A DNA stretch of 64,000 nucleotides, taken from Leisingera daeponensis DSM 23529. Its GTDB lineage: Bacteria; Pseudomonadota; Alphaproteobacteria; Rhodobacterales; Rhodobacteraceae. Shown here one piece after another: positions 36,522 through 46,171 of the stretch (its first letter is position 1; each line of letters starts with the position of its first letter). Location: assembly GCF_000473145.1 (NCBI RefSeq), contig NZ_KI421500.1, forward strand, positions 2,753,725 through 2,817,724, read 5' to 3'. A model generated the notes under the pieces. It had not been told where the DNA came from, ran no database searches, and worked only from the letters and a program-made list of their open reading frames with translations. The translations under genes were made by a program, and so were the position numbers.

Positions 36522-36905
36522 ATGCTGCGTCGCGTCATTGGTGTTCTGATTGTTCTAACACAACCCGTTTCTGCAGACCCCGCGCTTGAGTGCGGCAATG
36601 CCGGCTCTCAGGTGGAGATCGGCGAGTGCGTTGCCAAGGACGAGGAACGGGTCGAGGCGGCACTTGCCACGGCTTTGAGCTTTGCCTTGACTTCAGCAGA
36701 AGACCTCGACGAAGCCACTGGCCGAAGCGACGCAGTTCCCGCGCTTGAGTCCGGGCAAAAGGCTTGGGAAGCCTACCGTGAGGAACACTGCGCCTTTGTG
36801 GGGGCGACATACGGCGGCGGCTCGGGGACGGGGATTGCGATCCGTTCCTGCCGGACACAGCTGGGCCGTGCCCGGATTGATGAGCTGATGCGGTATGCCG
36901 GGTAG
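36522..36905 (+). CDS. Secreted LprI-like (DUF1311) protein
   Basis: A 127-residue protein with a signal peptide (MLRRVIGVLIVLTQPVSA) and a lysozyme-inhibitor LprI-type domain: four cysteines, with ECGNAGSQVEIGECVAKDEERV at the start and WEAYREEHCAFVG...SCRTQLGRARIDEL at the end. Two starts are possible: ATG 36522 (AGGAGG eight bases away) and ATG 36501 (GAGGAG). The first gives the better signal peptide. Whether it inhibits lysozyme is untested. Confidence 0.85.
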   Translation: MLRRVIGVLIVLTQPVSADPALECGNAGSQVEIGECVAKDEERVEAALATALSFALTSAEDLDEATGRSDAVPALESGQKAWEAYREEHCAFVGATYGGGSGTGIAIRSCRTQLGRARIDELMRYAG

Positions 36906-36999
36906 CCGCTATGCAAGCAAATTGGCAGGATTCCTTTTGATCTCTGTTCGAATTCCTATATAGAGCCGCATCCGCCCATCAGCATCGAGTCCGAAAGCC

Positions 37000-38187
<1,188 letters not shown>

Positions 38188-38226
38188 CCCGGTTCCGGCC
38201 CCTGCGCGGCAGGGTCCCCGGCTGCC

Positions 38227-39468
38227 TCAGGTAAAGAGGAAGTCGTCCTGGGTGAGTGTGCCGGTGAAGCCGGTAAGCTCAATCTCATATTGCCCGTAGT
38301 AGCTGATGAACGTGCTGCCGCCGCTTTGGCTGATCAACAGGTCGCTGAAGCTGTCCACAGACGTGCCCGAGAACTCGATCTTGTCGCCGCCGACTCCGAA
38401 ATCCGTGATCACTTCCTGTTCGTAATAATCAGCCGAGACGAACACAAAGGTGTCCGCGTGGCGGCCGCCGGTCAGCTGGTCCGATCCGTCGCCGCCGATC
38501 AGGCGGTCGCGGCCGTTGCCGCCCACCAGCGTGTCATCTCCGGCTCCGCCGGATAGGGTATCCCAGCCGCCGCCGCCAACCAGCTTGTCAGCTTCACCCG
38601 TGCTGCCGGAATATTCATCATCGTCCAGACCACCGATCAGGACGTCTGCTCCCTTGCCGCCAAACAGCCGGTCCTCGCCGTACCCGCCGATAAGGGTATC
38701 CAGACCGGTGCCGCCAATCAGTTTGTCGCCAGCCTCGCGTCCGATCAGTGTGTCGCTGCCGCCGCGGCCATAAACCTTGCTCGACTGGCCAACCGCCAGC
38801 ACCGTTTCAGCTGCGGCGCTGGTGTCGATCACCACCATGCCGCCGGATTTGACCCGCACGCTCCACTCTGCTGTTCCCGCGCTGCTGCCGTAGATATGCT
38901 GCAGGGCCTGCACGTCGAAGGTTCCCAGCTCAGTCACGTTGTAGCCGGCATAGGTATAGGTCATCACGGTGTTTGCCTGGGTGTCCAGGTGATCAGCCAG
39001 GGTGGTGTCACCATCATGCGGGTGTTTCAGGCCCAGCGCATGGCCGATCTCATGCAGAACCGTCTCGTAACCGAAGGACCCGGGCATTATGTTGCCGCCC
39101 TCGATCGCCAGGCGGCCCTCATTGGTCGAATAGCTGCTGGCCCAGGGATAATCCGCCCATCCCGCGGCCGAACCGCCATCATAGCCGAAAACATTGATCA
39201 TCGCCGGGCCGCTGGTTTCGACAAAGATCACACCCGAAGCTTCCTCGAACTCGTCCAGGGCCCTGCGGAAGTACTCCCGCTGCTGGCTGTCGAAAGCCCA
39301 ATACCGGTAGGCGCCGTAAGGATCGCTGCTGACGGGGGCCAGTTCGCTGGCGCTGGTGAAACTGTAGGTTACCACCGTTCTGGTTCCCAGATCAGACAGG
39401 CTGTTCCATCGGAAACTGTCGCTGGACATATACGCCAATAGCGCTGTGTAGTCTGTGACTTCGGACAT
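38227..39468 (-). CDS. Serralysin-like zinc metalloprotease with RTX repeats
   Basis: A 413-residue secreted protease (M10B-like). The zinc motif HEIGHALGLKHP is at residues 139-150 and the Met-turn is TVMTYT at about 168-173. Residues 235-345 hold about a dozen glycine-rich calcium-binding repeats (GGxGxDxL type), and the chain ends with a hydrophobic VTGFTGTLTQDDFLFT-like tail typical of type I secretion signals. There is no N-terminal signal peptide. ATG 39468 has GGAGAA; the TTG at 39522 is rejected. No ABC/HlyD secretion genes are adjacent. Confidence 0.9.
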   Translation of the reverse strand: MSEVTDYTALLAYMSSDSFRWNSLSDLGTRTVVTYSFTSASELAPVSSDPYGAYRYWAFDSQQREYFRRALDEFEEASGVIFVETSGPAMINVFGYDGGSAAGWADYPWASSYSTNEGRLAIEGGNIMPGSFGYETVLHEIGHALGLKHPHDGDTTLADHLDTQANTVMTYTYAGYNVTELGTFDVQALQHIYGSSAGTAEWSVRVKSGGMVVIDTSAAAETVLAVGQSSKVYGRGGSDTLIGREAGDKLIGGTGLDTLIGGYGEDRLFGGKGADVLIGGLDDDEYSGSTGEADKLVGGGGWDTLSGGAGDDTLVGGNGRDRLIGGDGSDQLTGGRHADTFVFVSADYYEQEVITDFGVGGDKIEFSGTSVDSFSDLLISQSGGSTFISYYGQYEIELTGFTGTLTQDDFLFT

Positions 39469-39788
39469 CAAGCTTCTCCACTGCTCAACCGCCGGTAGGT
39501 TTTTGTTTGTAAATGTGGCCAAGTTTAGCCCGCTTCCGGGCGAAACCCGTTCACTTCCGCGGTCGCAGTCTCAGTTTGCATGATCACGGATGGAAATCAG
39601 CGAAAATCATCCGCTCTGCTGCGGGCCGGAACCGGCCGCATGACTGACCGGCGCTGCTGCGGGCGGTGTGTTGCGGGATGGCACCAATCAGCCGCCGCCA
39701 CACTTTCACCCCATACCGGCACAAATTCCGCCATCTGCCGGGGACAGTTTCCAATGCATGGACAAATGTTTTGAAAGGTAATCGTCTT
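39469..39788. other. 320-base gap upstream of the metalloprotease
   Basis: No credible gene. Two small hairpins are present, GCCCG-CTTC-CGGGC (39528-39541) and GGCCGG-AA-CCGGCC (39624-39637). The AT-rich stretch 39497-39525 beside the protease start is the most likely promoter area for it. Confidence 0.4.
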
Positions 39789-39998
39789 ATGCAACCGTCA
39801 GACAAACAGGCCGCGCCCGTTGACCCCAGCGTTCTGGAACTGATCCGCAGCGAACGGCAGAAGGCACTGAGCCCGCGGGAGTGGAAATTCCGCCTGCGCG
39901 GCTATGGCTATGCGGTGAAGACTGTGGCAGGCACGCCGGTCCTCACCCGGCTGACCACGGGTGACGAAATCGGAACGCTGCCGCCGGAACTCGCCTGA
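39789..39998 (+). CDS. Small uncharacterised protein
   Basis: A 69-residue hydrophilic protein, start ATG 39789 behind AAGGT. It begins with a Pro/Gln-rich lead and continues LELIRSERQKALSPREWKFRLRGYGYAVK, then a short beta-rich tail ending LPPELA. No motif I recognise. It is kept because codon use matches neighbouring genes, it has a ribosome site, and it precisely fills the space before a convergent gene. Function unknown. Confidence 0.6.
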   Translation: MQPSDKQAAPVDPSVLELIRSERQKALSPREWKFRLRGYGYAVKTVAGTPVLTRLTTGDEIGTLPPELA

Positions 39999-40029
39999 GC
40001 CCGGCAGCAGCTGATACCCGCCCTGGCGC

Positions 40030-40878
40030 TTAGCGCTCGCGCCCCGGAAGGGATTCGCGCGGCGGCGCCGGTTCCCAGTTTTCGATGATCCGCACCGCCT
40101 CCTGCGCGGTGTCGACCACCCGGAACAGGTCCAGGTCCTGTTCCGAAATGGTGCCGGCATCGGCCAGCGCCGCCCAATTGATGATCTTGTCCCAGAAGTC
40201 CTTGCCGAACAGCAGGAACGGCACCCGCTCCATCCGTCCGGTCTGGATAAGGGTCAGGCTTTCGAACAGCTCATCCAGGGTGCCAAAACCGCCCGGGAAC
40301 ACGCTGATTGCCCGTGCCCGCATCAGGAAGTGCATCTTGCGGATTGCAAAATAGTGGAAGTTGAAGCTGAGGTCCGGCGTCACATAGCCGTTGGGCGCCT
40401 GCTCATGCGGCAGCACGATCGACAGGCCGATGGAATGGCCGCCCGCATCCGCTGCGCCGCGGTTGCCCGCTTCCATCACGCCGGGGCCGCCGCCTGTCAC
40501 CACGACATTCTGGCGTCCGCCGCTCTCCTTTGATTTTGCCGTCATAAGCCGCGCGAACTCGCGCGCCTCGTCATAGAAATGCGACAGATCGGCCAGCGTC
40601 TGGGTGCGCGCCTTATCCTTGTGCTCCGGATCCGGAATGCGGGCGCCGCCGAACATCACGATGGTGCTTTCGATGCCGCGCTCGTTCAGCATCAGTTCCG
40701 GTTTCAGAAGCTCCAGCTGCAACCGCACCGGGCGCAATTCCTCCCGGTACATGAAATCCTGGTCGGCGAACGCCAGACGGTAGGCAGGCGACCGTGTCTG
40801 CGGCGTGGCGGGCACATGCTCAGCCCGGTTCCGGTCGGTATGGGCGTCGCTGAAACGGCTGTGGCGGTCTTCGGTCAT
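40030..40878 (-). CDS. LOG-family protein (cytokinin riboside phosphoribohydrolase-like)
   Basis: A 282-residue protein of the LOG/lysine-decarboxylase-like family. The Rossmann loop VVVTGGGPGVMEAGNRGA and the active-site motif PGGFGTLDE are intact, with the Arg in AIRKMHFLMRA. This longer form with a 75-residue N-terminal extension is common in alphaproteobacteria. Members hydrolyse nucleoside monophosphates to base and ribose 5-phosphate; the old lysine decarboxylase label is wrong. ATG 40878 is chosen over TTG 40884. Confidence 0.88.
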   Translation of the reverse strand: MTEDRHSRFSDAHTDRNRAEHVPATPQTRSPAYRLAFADQDFMYREELRPVRLQLELLKPELMLNERGIESTIVMFGGARIPDPEHKDKARTQTLADLSHFYDEAREFARLMTAKSKESGGRQNVVVTGGGPGVMEAGNRGAADAGGHSIGLSIVLPHEQAPNGYVTPDLSFNFHYFAIRKMHFLMRARAISVFPGGFGTLDELFESLTLIQTGRMERVPFLLFGKDFWDKIINWAALADAGTISEQDLDLFRVVDTAQEAVRIIENWEPAPPRESLPGRER

Positions 40879-41026
40879 GGGCAATCCAGGTCAAAATAAA
40901 CAGGACTTCCTTTGTAGCCGCCCTTGACCGTTAGCGCCAATCAAGAATGCAGGAACTGGCGCGGCCGGCTTGCGCCCCGGCGCCGCGCGGATAAGCTGCG
41001 CGCTGACTGAGCGGGGAGCAGAACAC

Positions 41027-41947
41027 ATGAATTGGCAGCAGGAAATCACAGCAGCGGCAGAGCGTATCCGCCCCCATGTGCAGCAGACACCGGTGCTGCA
41101 TACCCAGGCGTTCGGACTGGACTTCCCGGTGGAGCTGAAGCTGGAGCACATGCAGCACACCGGCAGCTTCAAGGCCCGCGGCGCCTTCAACACGCTGCTG
41201 AGCCAGGCGGTTCCGGCCGCCGGTCTGGTCGCGGCCTCCGGCGGCAATCACGGCGCCGCGGCGGCCTATGCGGCGCATCAGCTGGGCCACAAGGCGCGGA
41301 TCTATGTGCCGGAGATGGCGGGCCCCGCCAAGATTTCCCTGATCGAACGCACCGGCGCCGATCTGCAGGTGGTGCCCGGCGCCTATGCCAACGCGCTGGA
41401 ACAGGCGCAGGCTTACGAGCAGGAAACCGGTGCCATGCAGGTCCACGCCTATGACGCACCTGCCACCGTTGCGGGCCAGGGAACCTGCTTTGCCGAATGG
41501 CAGGCCCAGGGGCTGGCGGCCGATACCTTGCTGATCGCTGTCGGAGGCGGCGGCCTGATCGGGGGCGCAATGGCCTGGTTCCAGGGCGCCAGGAAGATTG
41601 TCGCGGTGGAGCCGGAAACCGCCTGTGCGCTGAACGCGGCGCTGGCGGCAAGACAGCCTGTCGATGTTGACGTCTCCGGCGTTGCGGCCAACGCCCTGGG
41701 CGCCAAGCGCATCGGCAGCATCTGTTTTGAGCTTGCCGCGACGCAGGGCATCGGCTCTCTGACCGTTCCGGACAGCGCCATCACCGAAGCCCAGTCTGCG
41801 CTCTGGCGCGAGCGGCGGATCCTGGTGGAACCCGCCGGCGCAACGGCGCTGGCCGCGCTGATGTGCGGTGCCTACCGTCCCGCCCCGGGAGAACGCGTGG
41901 CGGTTCTGGTCTGCGGCGGCAACATCGCTCCGGACCCGCTGGGATAA
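41027..41947 (+). CDS. Threonine/serine dehydratase-like PLP enzyme
   Basis: A 306-residue fold-type II PLP enzyme without an ACT domain, so like catabolic threonine dehydratase or serine racemase. The Schiff-base Lys is in GSFKARGAFN, substrate loop ASGGNHG and phosphate-binding GGGGLIGG are intact; the late VCGGNIAP follows. The exact amino acid cannot be told. ATG 41027 fits; the upstream 19 codons are not used. A GntR gene follows 38 bases later and may regulate it. Confidence 0.87.
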   Translation: MNWQQEITAAAERIRPHVQQTPVLHTQAFGLDFPVELKLEHMQHTGSFKARGAFNTLLSQAVPAAGLVAASGGNHGAAAAYAAHQLGHKARIYVPEMAGPAKISLIERTGADLQVVPGAYANALEQAQAYEQETGAMQVHAYDAPATVAGQGTCFAEWQAQGLAADTLLIAVGGGGLIGGAMAWFQGARKIVAVEPETACALNAALAARQPVDVDVSGVAANALGAKRIGSICFELAATQGIGSLTVPDSAITEAQSALWRERRILVEPAGATALAALMCGAYRPAPGERVAVLVCGGNIAPDPLG

Positions 41948-41985
41948 TCCTTGCGGGCAGCCAGCCGCCCGGTTATCGCCAGTAC

Positions 41986-42585
41986 ATGTCCGCAACCATT
42001 GCCGATACCATCTACCAGGCGTTGAGCGAGCGCATCATCACCGGCAGCCTGCCTGCCGGGGAGAAGCTGCGCCAGGACCATATCGCCCGCGAGTTCGAGG
42101 CCAGCCACGTGCCGGTGCGCGAGGCGCTGTTGCGGCTGGAGGCGCATGGGCTGGCGCAATCCGAACCCCGCCGCGGCACCAGGGTCAGCGCGCTGGACCC
42201 CTCCGAGATCCGCGAAGTAATCGAAATGCGTGTGGCGCTGGAGGTTCTGGCCCTCACCCATGCCTTCGCCCGCCTGACACCGGAGGATACCGCCGCGGCA
42301 GAGGCCGCCCGGCTGGCCTGCGACGCGGCAGAGGACATGGCCAGCTGGGAACGCCTCAACCGCGCGTTCCACCGGGTGATTCTGGCGCCTTGCGCAATGC
42401 CGCGGCTGCTGGCCTCGATAGACGATCTGCACATTGCCGCTGCCCGCCACCTGTTTGCCAACTGGCAGCACCAGTGGACCCGCCGGGTCGACGCCGACCA
42501 CGCTGCCATCGTTCAGGCGATGGCGCGCCGCGACCCTGCTGCCGCCTGCGAAATCCTGCGCCGCCACCTGCGCCGGGTGCGCTAA
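41986..42585 (+). CDS. GntR-family regulator (FCD/FadR group)
   Basis: A 199-residue regulator: N-terminal winged helix ([24 protein letters not shown], then [16 protein letters not shown]) and an all-helical FCD domain with metal-ligand-type residues (Asp/His in NRAFHRVIL and [12 protein letters not shown]). It probably senses an organic or amino acid and controls the PLP-enzyme gene just upstream. ATG 41986. Confidence 0.9.
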   Translation: MSATIADTIYQALSERIITGSLPAGEKLRQDHIAREFEASHVPVREALLRLEAHGLAQSEPRRGTRVSALDPSEIREVIEMRVALEVLALTHAFARLTPEDTAAAEAARLACDAAEDMASWERLNRAFHRVILAPCAMPRLLASIDDLHIAAARHLFANWQHQWTRRVDADHAAIVQAMARRDPAAACEILRRHLRRVR

Positions 42586-42703
42586 GCCGCCGGAACCCCG
42601 CAAAACGCCGTCCGGGGCGGCAATTTGGACGCAATCCGGGCATGACCTGCACCGCGATAGCCGCTATGAAGCTGCGACTCAAACCGATGCCGGAGGAACC
42701 CCC

Positions 42704-43531
42704 ATGTCCAACGCCCAGCTGGAAGCAGCGATCGAAGCCGCCTGGGAGGCGCGCGACACCATCACCCCCGCCACCACCGGCGAACAGCGCGACGCCATCG
42801 AAGATACCCTGAACGCGCTGGATTCAGGCAAGCTGCGGGTGGCTGAAAAGCTGGCGAACGGCGACTGGCATGTAAACCAGTGGGCCAAGAAGGCGGTGCT
42901 GCTGGGCTTCCGCATCAAGGACATGGAAATCCACGAAGGCGGCCCGCAGGCCGGCGGCTGGTGGGACAAGGTCGACAGCAAGTTTGCCGGCTGGGGCGAG
43001 GCAGACTGGAAATCCGCAGGCTTCCGCGCGGTGCCGAACTGCGTGGTCCGGAAATCCGCCTATATTGCCCCCGGCGCGGTGCTGATGCCCTCCTTCGTGA
43101 ACCTCGGCGCCTATGTCGATGAGGGCACCATGGTCGATACCTGGGCCACCGTCGGCTCCTGCGCTCAGATCGGCAAAAACGTCCACCTGTCAGGCGGCGT
43201 CGGCATCGGCGGCGTGCTGGAGCCGATGCAGGCCGGCCCCACCATCATCGAGGACAACTGCTTTATCGGCGCCCGTTCCGAGGTGGTGGAAGGCTGCATC
43301 GTGCGTGAAGGATCGGTTCTGGGCATGGGCGTGTTCATCGGCAAGTCGACCAAGATCGTCGACCGCGAGACCGGGGAAGTGATGTACGGCGAAGTGCCGC
43401 CTTACTCGGTGGTTGTCGCAGGCTCGATGCCGTCGAAGAACAACATCAGCCTCTACTGCGCGGTGATCGTGAAGCGCGTTGATGAGAAGACCCGCTCCAA
43501 GACCGGCATCAACGAGCTGCTGCGCGACTGA
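42704..43531 (+). CDS. dapD: 2,3,4,5-tetrahydropyridine-2,6-dicarboxylate N-succinyltransferase
   Basis: A 275-residue left-handed beta-helix enzyme using succinyl-CoA in the lysine/diaminopimelate pathway. The hexapeptide-repeat core carries [22 protein letters not shown] and [14 protein letters not shown]; the C-terminal [14 protein letters not shown] is typical. ATG 42704 follows GGAGGAA; the long frame upstream (to 42434) overlaps the GntR gene and is not coding. A strong terminator follows. Confidence 0.98.
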   Translation: MSNAQLEAAIEAAWEARDTITPATTGEQRDAIEDTLNALDSGKLRVAEKLANGDWHVNQWAKKAVLLGFRIKDMEIHEGGPQAGGWWDKVDSKFAGWGEADWKSAGFRAVPNCVVRKSAYIAPGAVLMPSFVNLGAYVDEGTMVDTWATVGSCAQIGKNVHLSGGVGIGGVLEPMQAGPTIIEDNCFIGARSEVVEGCIVREGSVLGMGVFIGKSTKIVDRETGEVMYGEVPPYSVVVAGSMPSKNNISLYCAVIVKRVDEKTRSKTGINELLRD

Positions 43532-43558
43532 TCTGTGCCGCACTTCCGAACAACAGGA

Positions 43559-43587
43559 ACGCGCCCTATCCGGGGCGCGTTTTTTAT
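43559..43587 (+). terminator. Rho-independent terminator of dapD
   Basis: ACGCGCCC / GGGCGCGT (8-bp perfect stem, 6-base loop) followed by TTTTTATT. Confidence 0.92.
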
Positions 43588-43588
43588 T

Positions 43589-43702
43589 GGGGCTTTGCCC
43601 CAAGCCCCAGGATATTTTCAGCCAGATGAAGACTGGATCCTTCATTCATCTGGCCCGAAATATCCCGGGGTGAGGCCGTCTGGCCGAGGGGCAGAGCCCC
43701 TC
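43589..43702. repeat. Dispersed intergenic repeat, fold-back copy with flanking hairpins
   Basis: Hairpin GGGGC-TTT-GCCCC (43589-43601); left core AGGATATT-TTCA-GCCAGATGAA (43609-43630); 14-base loop; right core in reverse orientation (43645-43666); hairpin GAGGGGC-AGA-GCCCCTC (43686-43702). The two cores are complementary over 18 of 22 positions: the mismatches are the outermost base and three of the middle bases. Confidence 0.88.
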
Positions 43703-43715
43703 CTGTGTAAAACCC

Positions 43716-43744
43716 TTGCCGCGCAATAAGCCTGCCGCTAATAG
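43716..43744 (+). promoter_or_regulatory. Candidate promoter of hutF
   Basis: TTGCCG, a 17-base spacer, then TAATAG, leaving a leader of about 20-25 bases to the hutF start. It sits immediately after the repeat element. Confidence 0.45.
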
Positions 43745-43771
43745 TATTACATCTACACATAAGAGGGTCAG

Positions 43772-45139
43772 ATGCAGACCATATTTGCCCAGCGCGCCCG
43801 CCTGCCCCAGGGATGGGCAGAGAACCTCCGGCTGACGGTTGAGAACGGCCGGATCTCCACCTTGGAAACCGGTGCCGCGCCGCAGGCATGCGATGCACGG
43901 GCGGACGTGCTGCTGCCGTCGCTGGGCAATCTGCATTCGCACAGCTTTCAGCGCGCCATGGCCGGCATGACGGAATACCGCGCCGCCGGGAAGGACAGCT
44001 TCTGGACCTGGCGCGAGCTGATGTACCGCTTTATGGACCGCATCACGCCCGAGCAGTATGAGGCCATCGCAGCGCTGGTCTTCATGGAGATGCTGGAAGC
44101 CGGCTATGCCTCCGTCGGGGAGTTCCACTACGTTCACCACCAGCCCGGCGGTACGCATTTTGAGTCCCTGACGGAACTGAGCGAGCGGGTGTTTGCCGCC
44201 GCCGGCCAGACCGGCATCGGCCTGACCCATCTGCCGGTGCTCTACACCTACGGCGGGGCTGGAAAGCAGGCTCTGAACGGGGGCCAGAAGCGGTTTGGCA
44301 ACTCGGTTGCGGAGTTCTCCGAGCTCGTCACCCGTGCCCGCGAGATTGCCGCACGGGATCTTCCACAGGATGCCAGCGTCGGCATCGCGCCGCATTCGCT
44401 GCGGGCCACCTGCCCCGAGGATCTGACAGAGGTGCTGCGGATCCAGGACGGGCTTCCGGTGCACATCCACATCGCCGAACAGCCCAAGGAAGTGGCGGAT
44501 ATCAGCGACTGGCTGGGCGCGCGGCCGGTTGAATGGCTTTTGGCGAACGCGCCGGTGGACGGCAAGTGGTGCCTGATTCACGCCACCCACATGACAAGTG
44601 CCGAAACCATCGGCATGGCCCGCTCCGGCGCCGTCGCCGGCCTGTGCCCGATCACCGAGGCCAACCTGGGCGATGGCCCCTTCAACGGGGTGGAATACCT
44701 GGCGCAGGACGGCGCTTTCGGGGTCGGATCAGATTCGAACGTGCGGATTTCGCTGCCAGAGGAACTGCGGACGCTGGAATATTCCCAGCGCCTGCGGGAT
44801 CTGGCACGCAACGTGCTGGTGCCGGGCGAGGGCTCGGTCGGCGAAACCCTGTATCTGGGCGCAGCCAAAGGCGGCGCGCAGGCCCTGGGCCGCGCTGCCG
44901 GGCGAATCGAACCAGGCGCGCTGGCGGATCTGGTAGCGATTGACAGCAGCGCGCCCGCGCTCTGCGCGCTGAAGCCGGAGCAGCTGCTGGACGGCCTCTG
45001 CTTTGCCGCAGGCGATGACACTGTAACCGATGTCTGGAGCGCCGGCCGCCATGTGGTTCAGCAGGGCCGCCATATCGCCCGGGATAGCGTGGTCGCAGGC
45101 TACAAGACAGCGGTCAAAGAGCTTTTGAACAGTCTCTAA
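43772..45139 (+). CDS. hutF: Formimidoylglutamate deiminase
   Basis: A 455-residue amidohydrolase-superfamily enzyme that deiminates N-formimino-L-glutamate to N-formyl-L-glutamate in histidine breakdown. The metal-binding start LGNLHSHSFQRAMAGM (HxH), the later His in HIHIAEQ and IHATHM, and the Asp in GVGSDSNVRIS are present; family length fits. ATG 43772 follows AAGAGG. hutD is convergent, overlapping by 4 bases; hutH, hutU, hutI and hutG are not in this window. Confidence 0.93.
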   Translation: MQTIFAQRARLPQGWAENLRLTVENGRISTLETGAAPQACDARADVLLPSLGNLHSHSFQRAMAGMTEYRAAGKDSFWTWRELMYRFMDRITPEQYEAIAALVFMEMLEAGYASVGEFHYVHHQPGGTHFESLTELSERVFAAAGQTGIGLTHLPVLYTYGGAGKQALNGGQKRFGNSVAEFSELVTRAREIAARDLPQDASVGIAPHSLRATCPEDLTEVLRIQDGLPVHIHIAEQPKEVADISDWLGARPVEWLLANAPVDGKWCLIHATHMTSAETIGMARSGAVAGLCPITEANLGDGPFNGVEYLAQDGAFGVGSDSNVRISLPEELRTLEYSQRLRDLARNVLVPGEGSVGETLYLGAAKGGAQALGRAAGRIEPGALADLVAIDSSAPALCALKPEQLLDGLCFAAGDDTVTDVWSAGRHVVQQGRHIARDSVVAGYKTAVKELLNSL

Positions 45140-45669
45140 ACAGGCAGCAACCGCGCTTGTATCACAGTGCCGCCGCCGGTGATGACCACGCCGGCGGCGC
45201 TTTGCGTCACCATCCCCTCTCCAGACCCAAGGCGGTCTGTGCCTGCCACCTGCAGGCTGCCGCAAACAACGAACAGCACTTGGCAGACGTCAGTATCCGG
45301 AACCGGGCCGTCTGCCAGTATTCTTGCCTCTGCCCTTACCAGTTCCGGGTCATAAATAACGTTGAAGGCCTTGCACGGCCCGTCGCGCAGACGGCACTCC
45401 AACTCCGCGCCGCCATCGAAGCACAAAGGCTGCAGCGGCCGCGCCTCCAGCAGTGCGCTTTCGTTTGAGAGGCTGTGGCCGGCCCCTTCGGTAACGCAGT
45501 GGATACGGGCGAGGCCGGGAAAGGCGGAAAACGGGCCGTTTCGCGTGATGTCCGCCAGGCTCAACCGCCATACCAGCCTGCCGTCCTGTTCATGCACGGC
45601 CAGCTCGCGCGTCACGCCGCCGCCATTTTTCCACGGCACTGCCTGGGCGGTGAGAGCGGAGATGCGCAT
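45136..45669 (-). CDS. hutD: HutD-family protein (cupin-like, histidine utilisation)
   Basis: A 177-residue double beta-barrel protein beginning with the HutD stretch VPWKNGGGVTRELAV and WRLSLADITRNGPFSAFPG. HutD occurs in hut loci of proteobacteria and has been proposed to limit or govern hut expression; its biochemistry is unclear. It lies convergent to hutF, ending inside the last codons of that gene. Confidence 0.9.
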   Translation of the reverse strand: MRISALTAQAVPWKNGGGVTRELAVHEQDGRLVWRLSLADITRNGPFSAFPGLARIHCVTEGAGHSLSNESALLEARPLQPLCFDGGAELECRLRDGPCKAFNVIYDPELVRAEARILADGPVPDTDVCQVLFVVCGSLQVAGTDRLGSGEGMVTQSAAGVVITGGGTVIQARLLPV

Positions 45670-45814
45670 CGGACTGTCCTTTCGCCGCTTAAATCAGTTC
45701 TGGCATAGTGCGGAACCGTGGCCCGCCGCAAGCCATCGGTTTCCTGCCGGTCCAGCCTGCGCTGGCCGCGCTATTTGATTGACCATCCCCCTGCCCCGGC
45801 GCTATGGCGGCGGC

Positions 45815-46162
45815 ATGGAAAAGAAGAAACCCTCCCGCCAGCAAGTCTATACCCTGCTTGTCCAGATCGGCCGCAAGGACGGGGACGGCCTGCCCGACGG
45901 CGCCACCGGCGCCGCGCTGATGATCTATGCCTCCGGCGTGGACGAGGCCGAGGCGGTGCGCGAGACCGTGGCGATCCTCAAGCAGGCCGATACCGCGCCG
46001 CTGGATGTGACCGGCTATGGCACGCTGGAAGAGCGCGAAGCAGAAGGCCATGAGATAGGCGAAGAGGAACGCGGCCTGATGCAGCGGGCGCTTGAGGAAA
46101 ACGCGGTGATCGTTGCGCAGATGACCCCGTTCTTCGACGGCGAGGAGCCAGTGTTCCACTAA
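45815..46162 (+). CDS. Uncharacterised 115-residue protein
   Basis: An acidic, helix-rich protein starting MEKKKPSRQQVYTLLVQIGRKDGDG at ATG 45815, with a central segment that alternates strand and helix and a Glu-rich second half. No family recognised. Codon use matches neighbours and it fits tightly between two convergent or divergent genes (9 bases from the next stop), so it is probably real. Function unknown. Confidence 0.6.
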   Translation: MEKKKPSRQQVYTLLVQIGRKDGDGLPDGATGAALMIYASGVDEAEAVRETVAILKQADTAPLDVTGYGTLEEREAEGHEIGEEERGLMQRALEENAVIVAQMTPFFDGEEPVFH

Positions 46163-46171
46163 GGGCCGGCC

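Noticed and set aside
36940..36970. GTTCGAATTCC, which resembles a tRNA T-loop
   Set aside because: No acceptor, D or anticodon stems can be formed around it; it is probably part of the rlmN promoter region.
38470..38770. Repetitive glycine-rich DNA
   Set aside because: It codes for the RTX calcium-binding repeats of the metalloprotease, not an independent repeat.
42434..42703. A 90-codon N-terminal extension of dapD
   Set aside because: It overlaps the GntR gene in another frame and DapD homology begins at [10 protein letters not shown] (42704), which has a good ribosome site.
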